Shown piece after piece: positions 63,627 through 64,000 of a stretch of 64,000 bases of DNA. Source of the DNA: Pacificibacter marinus. Its GTDB lineage: Bacteria > Pseudomonadota > Alphaproteobacteria > Rhodobacterales > Rhodobacteraceae. The first letter of the stretch is position 1. Every line of letters begins with the position of its first letter. Position numbers and translations under genes: made by a program. The stretch spans positions 118,223 to 182,222 of the forward strand of contig NZ_JAHKPU010000039.1 of the NCBI RefSeq assembly GCF_018860505.1, in the 5' to 3' direction. Below the pieces are notes generated by a model, which was not told the origin of the DNA, made no database searches, and saw nothing but the letters and a program-made list of their open reading frames with translations.

Positions 63627-63709
63627 TTTTATGTCTCGAAAACAATAGTTAGCCCGCGATGATAATTTGGGCCAGTCACGGCCCCTTCTAAATGTAAAGG
63701 CGCCTTGAT

Positions 63710-64000
63710 ATGGCTAAGGAAAAGTTCGAGCGTAATAAACCGCACTGCAACATCGGCACAATCGGCCACGTTGACCACGGTAAAACTACATTGACTGCTG
63801 CGATCACGCGTCAGTTCTCTGATCACTTTCAAGCGTACGACGAAATTGACGGCGCGCCCGAAGAAAAAGCGCGCGGCATCACCATTTCGACTGCGCACGT
63901 TGAGTACGAAACAGAAAACCGCCACTACGCTCACGTTGACTGCCCAGGTCACGCCGACTACGTGAAAAACATGATCACCGGTGCGGCTCAAATGGACGGC
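63710..64000 (+). CDS. tuf: Translation elongation factor Tu, N-terminal fragment
   Basis: The first 97 codons, cut by the window end. [27 protein letters not shown] gives the G1 GHVDHGKT; then [25 protein letters not shown] (switch I) and [21 protein letters not shown] (G3). It delivers aminoacyl-tRNA to the ribosome. A Cys replaces the usual Val in PHVNIGTIG. AAAGG precedes the ATG. Confidence 0.97.
   Translation, partial: MAKEKFERNKPHCNIGTIGHVDHGKTTLTAAITRQFSDHFQAYDEIDGAPEEKARGITISTAHVEYETENRHYAHVDCPGHADYVKNMITGAAQMDG

Larger units (their letters stand above)
63191..63709. other. 519-bp interval between parC and tuf
   Basis: Holds the parC terminator, an unassigned coding-like tail (63363-63626) and a TTAGCGCTAA palindrome. 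I see no tRNA, although tRNA genes often lie before tuf. The last 80 bases should contain the tuf promoter and leader. Confidence 0.4.

Noticed and set aside
1..64000. CRISPR arrays, insertion sequences, prophage or integrase genes
   Set aside because: No regularly spaced repeats, transposase, integrase or phage structural genes were found; the repeated His codons in cobW and cbiX are coding repeats only.

Overview
The window looks like the chromosome of a Rhodobacteraceae bacterium, most likely of the Roseobacter group. The evidence is the gene content: an alphaproteobacterial pckA / chvI-chvG / short hprK / rapZ / EIIA-Man / HPr block, a cobN-type cobalamin pathway with a cobalamin riboswitch, a folK-rpoZ-rsh-pdxJ-acpS-lepB-rnc-era-recO housekeeping run, a probable methylsuccinyl-CoA dehydrogenase with ETF, and several small families typical of this group (DUF1636, DUF6473, DUF1491, twin-transmembrane protein). 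Genes are densely packed with many ATGA/TAATG overlaps. I saw no rRNA, tRNA, CRISPR array, insertion sequence or prophage gene. The species is not determinable from what I can see.

Layout. 1-3.97 kb: the start of a peroxiredoxin gene, divergent from a ferredoxin-reductase-type flavoprotein, rsmD, a HAD phosphatase, a MOSC protein and a small lipoprotein. 3.97-10.4 kb: minus-strand cobalt/cobalamin genes (cobN; a riboswitch-led unit of a CbiM-like permease, cobW and a GNAT gene). 10.65-14.1 kb: smc. 14.1-18.2 kb: a small MOSC protein, a lytic transglycosylase, cbiB, cobC and a DUF1636 gene. 18.3-19.7 kb: an atypical receiver protein and a glutathionyl-hydroquinone reductase. 20.0-27.5 kb: a tightly overlapping plus-strand corrin-ring operon (small His-rich protein, cbiX, a cobH fusion, cobL, cobI, a cbiG-cobJ fusion, cobM). 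27.6-35.5 kb: a PatB-type lyase, def, a degenerate def paralogue, fmt, three tiny membrane proteins, a TRIC-like channel, rnhA, ispH, a NYN-domain protein and folK. 35.6-44.4 kb: rpoZ, rsh, pdxJ, acpS, lepB, rnc, era, recO. 44.4-46.0 kb: acyl-CoA dehydrogenase. 46.2-48.7 kb: TauE-type transporter and pckA. 49.0-53.6 kb: chvI, chvG, hprK, rapZ, EIIA, HPr. 53.6-58.9 kb: an acyltransferase, 3-hydroxybutyryl-CoA dehydrogenase, DUF6473, etfAB and a PduO-type corrinoid adenosyltransferase. 59-64 kb: an SDR enzyme, an SH3 protein, parC, an unexplained stretch and the start of tuf.

How the genes fit together. Two blocks plus the PduO gene make and activate cobalamin: CbiX or CobN handle cobalt, CobI/CobJ/CobM/CobL/CobH methylate and rearrange the ring, CobC and CbiB supply the aminopropanol arm, and PduO adds the adenosyl group. 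A cobalamin-dependent ethylmalonyl-CoA route would use the probable methylsuccinyl-CoA dehydrogenase and pass electrons to EtfAB, with pckA linking C4 acids to gluconeogenesis. The ChvGI and nitrogen-type PTS genes sit beside pckA as a regulatory block for envelope and carbon status.

Most interesting items: a precorrin-8X methylmutase fused to a roughly 290-residue N-terminal domain that looks like an RNase H-fold (DUF429-like) unit; a CbiX with three added Cys clusters and a long His tail; a peptide deformylase paralogue that has lost its metal cysteine and catalytic glutamate; an intrinsic-terminator-like hairpin between the riboswitch-controlled permease and cobW; and a 519-bp stretch before tuf with an unassigned coding-like tail.
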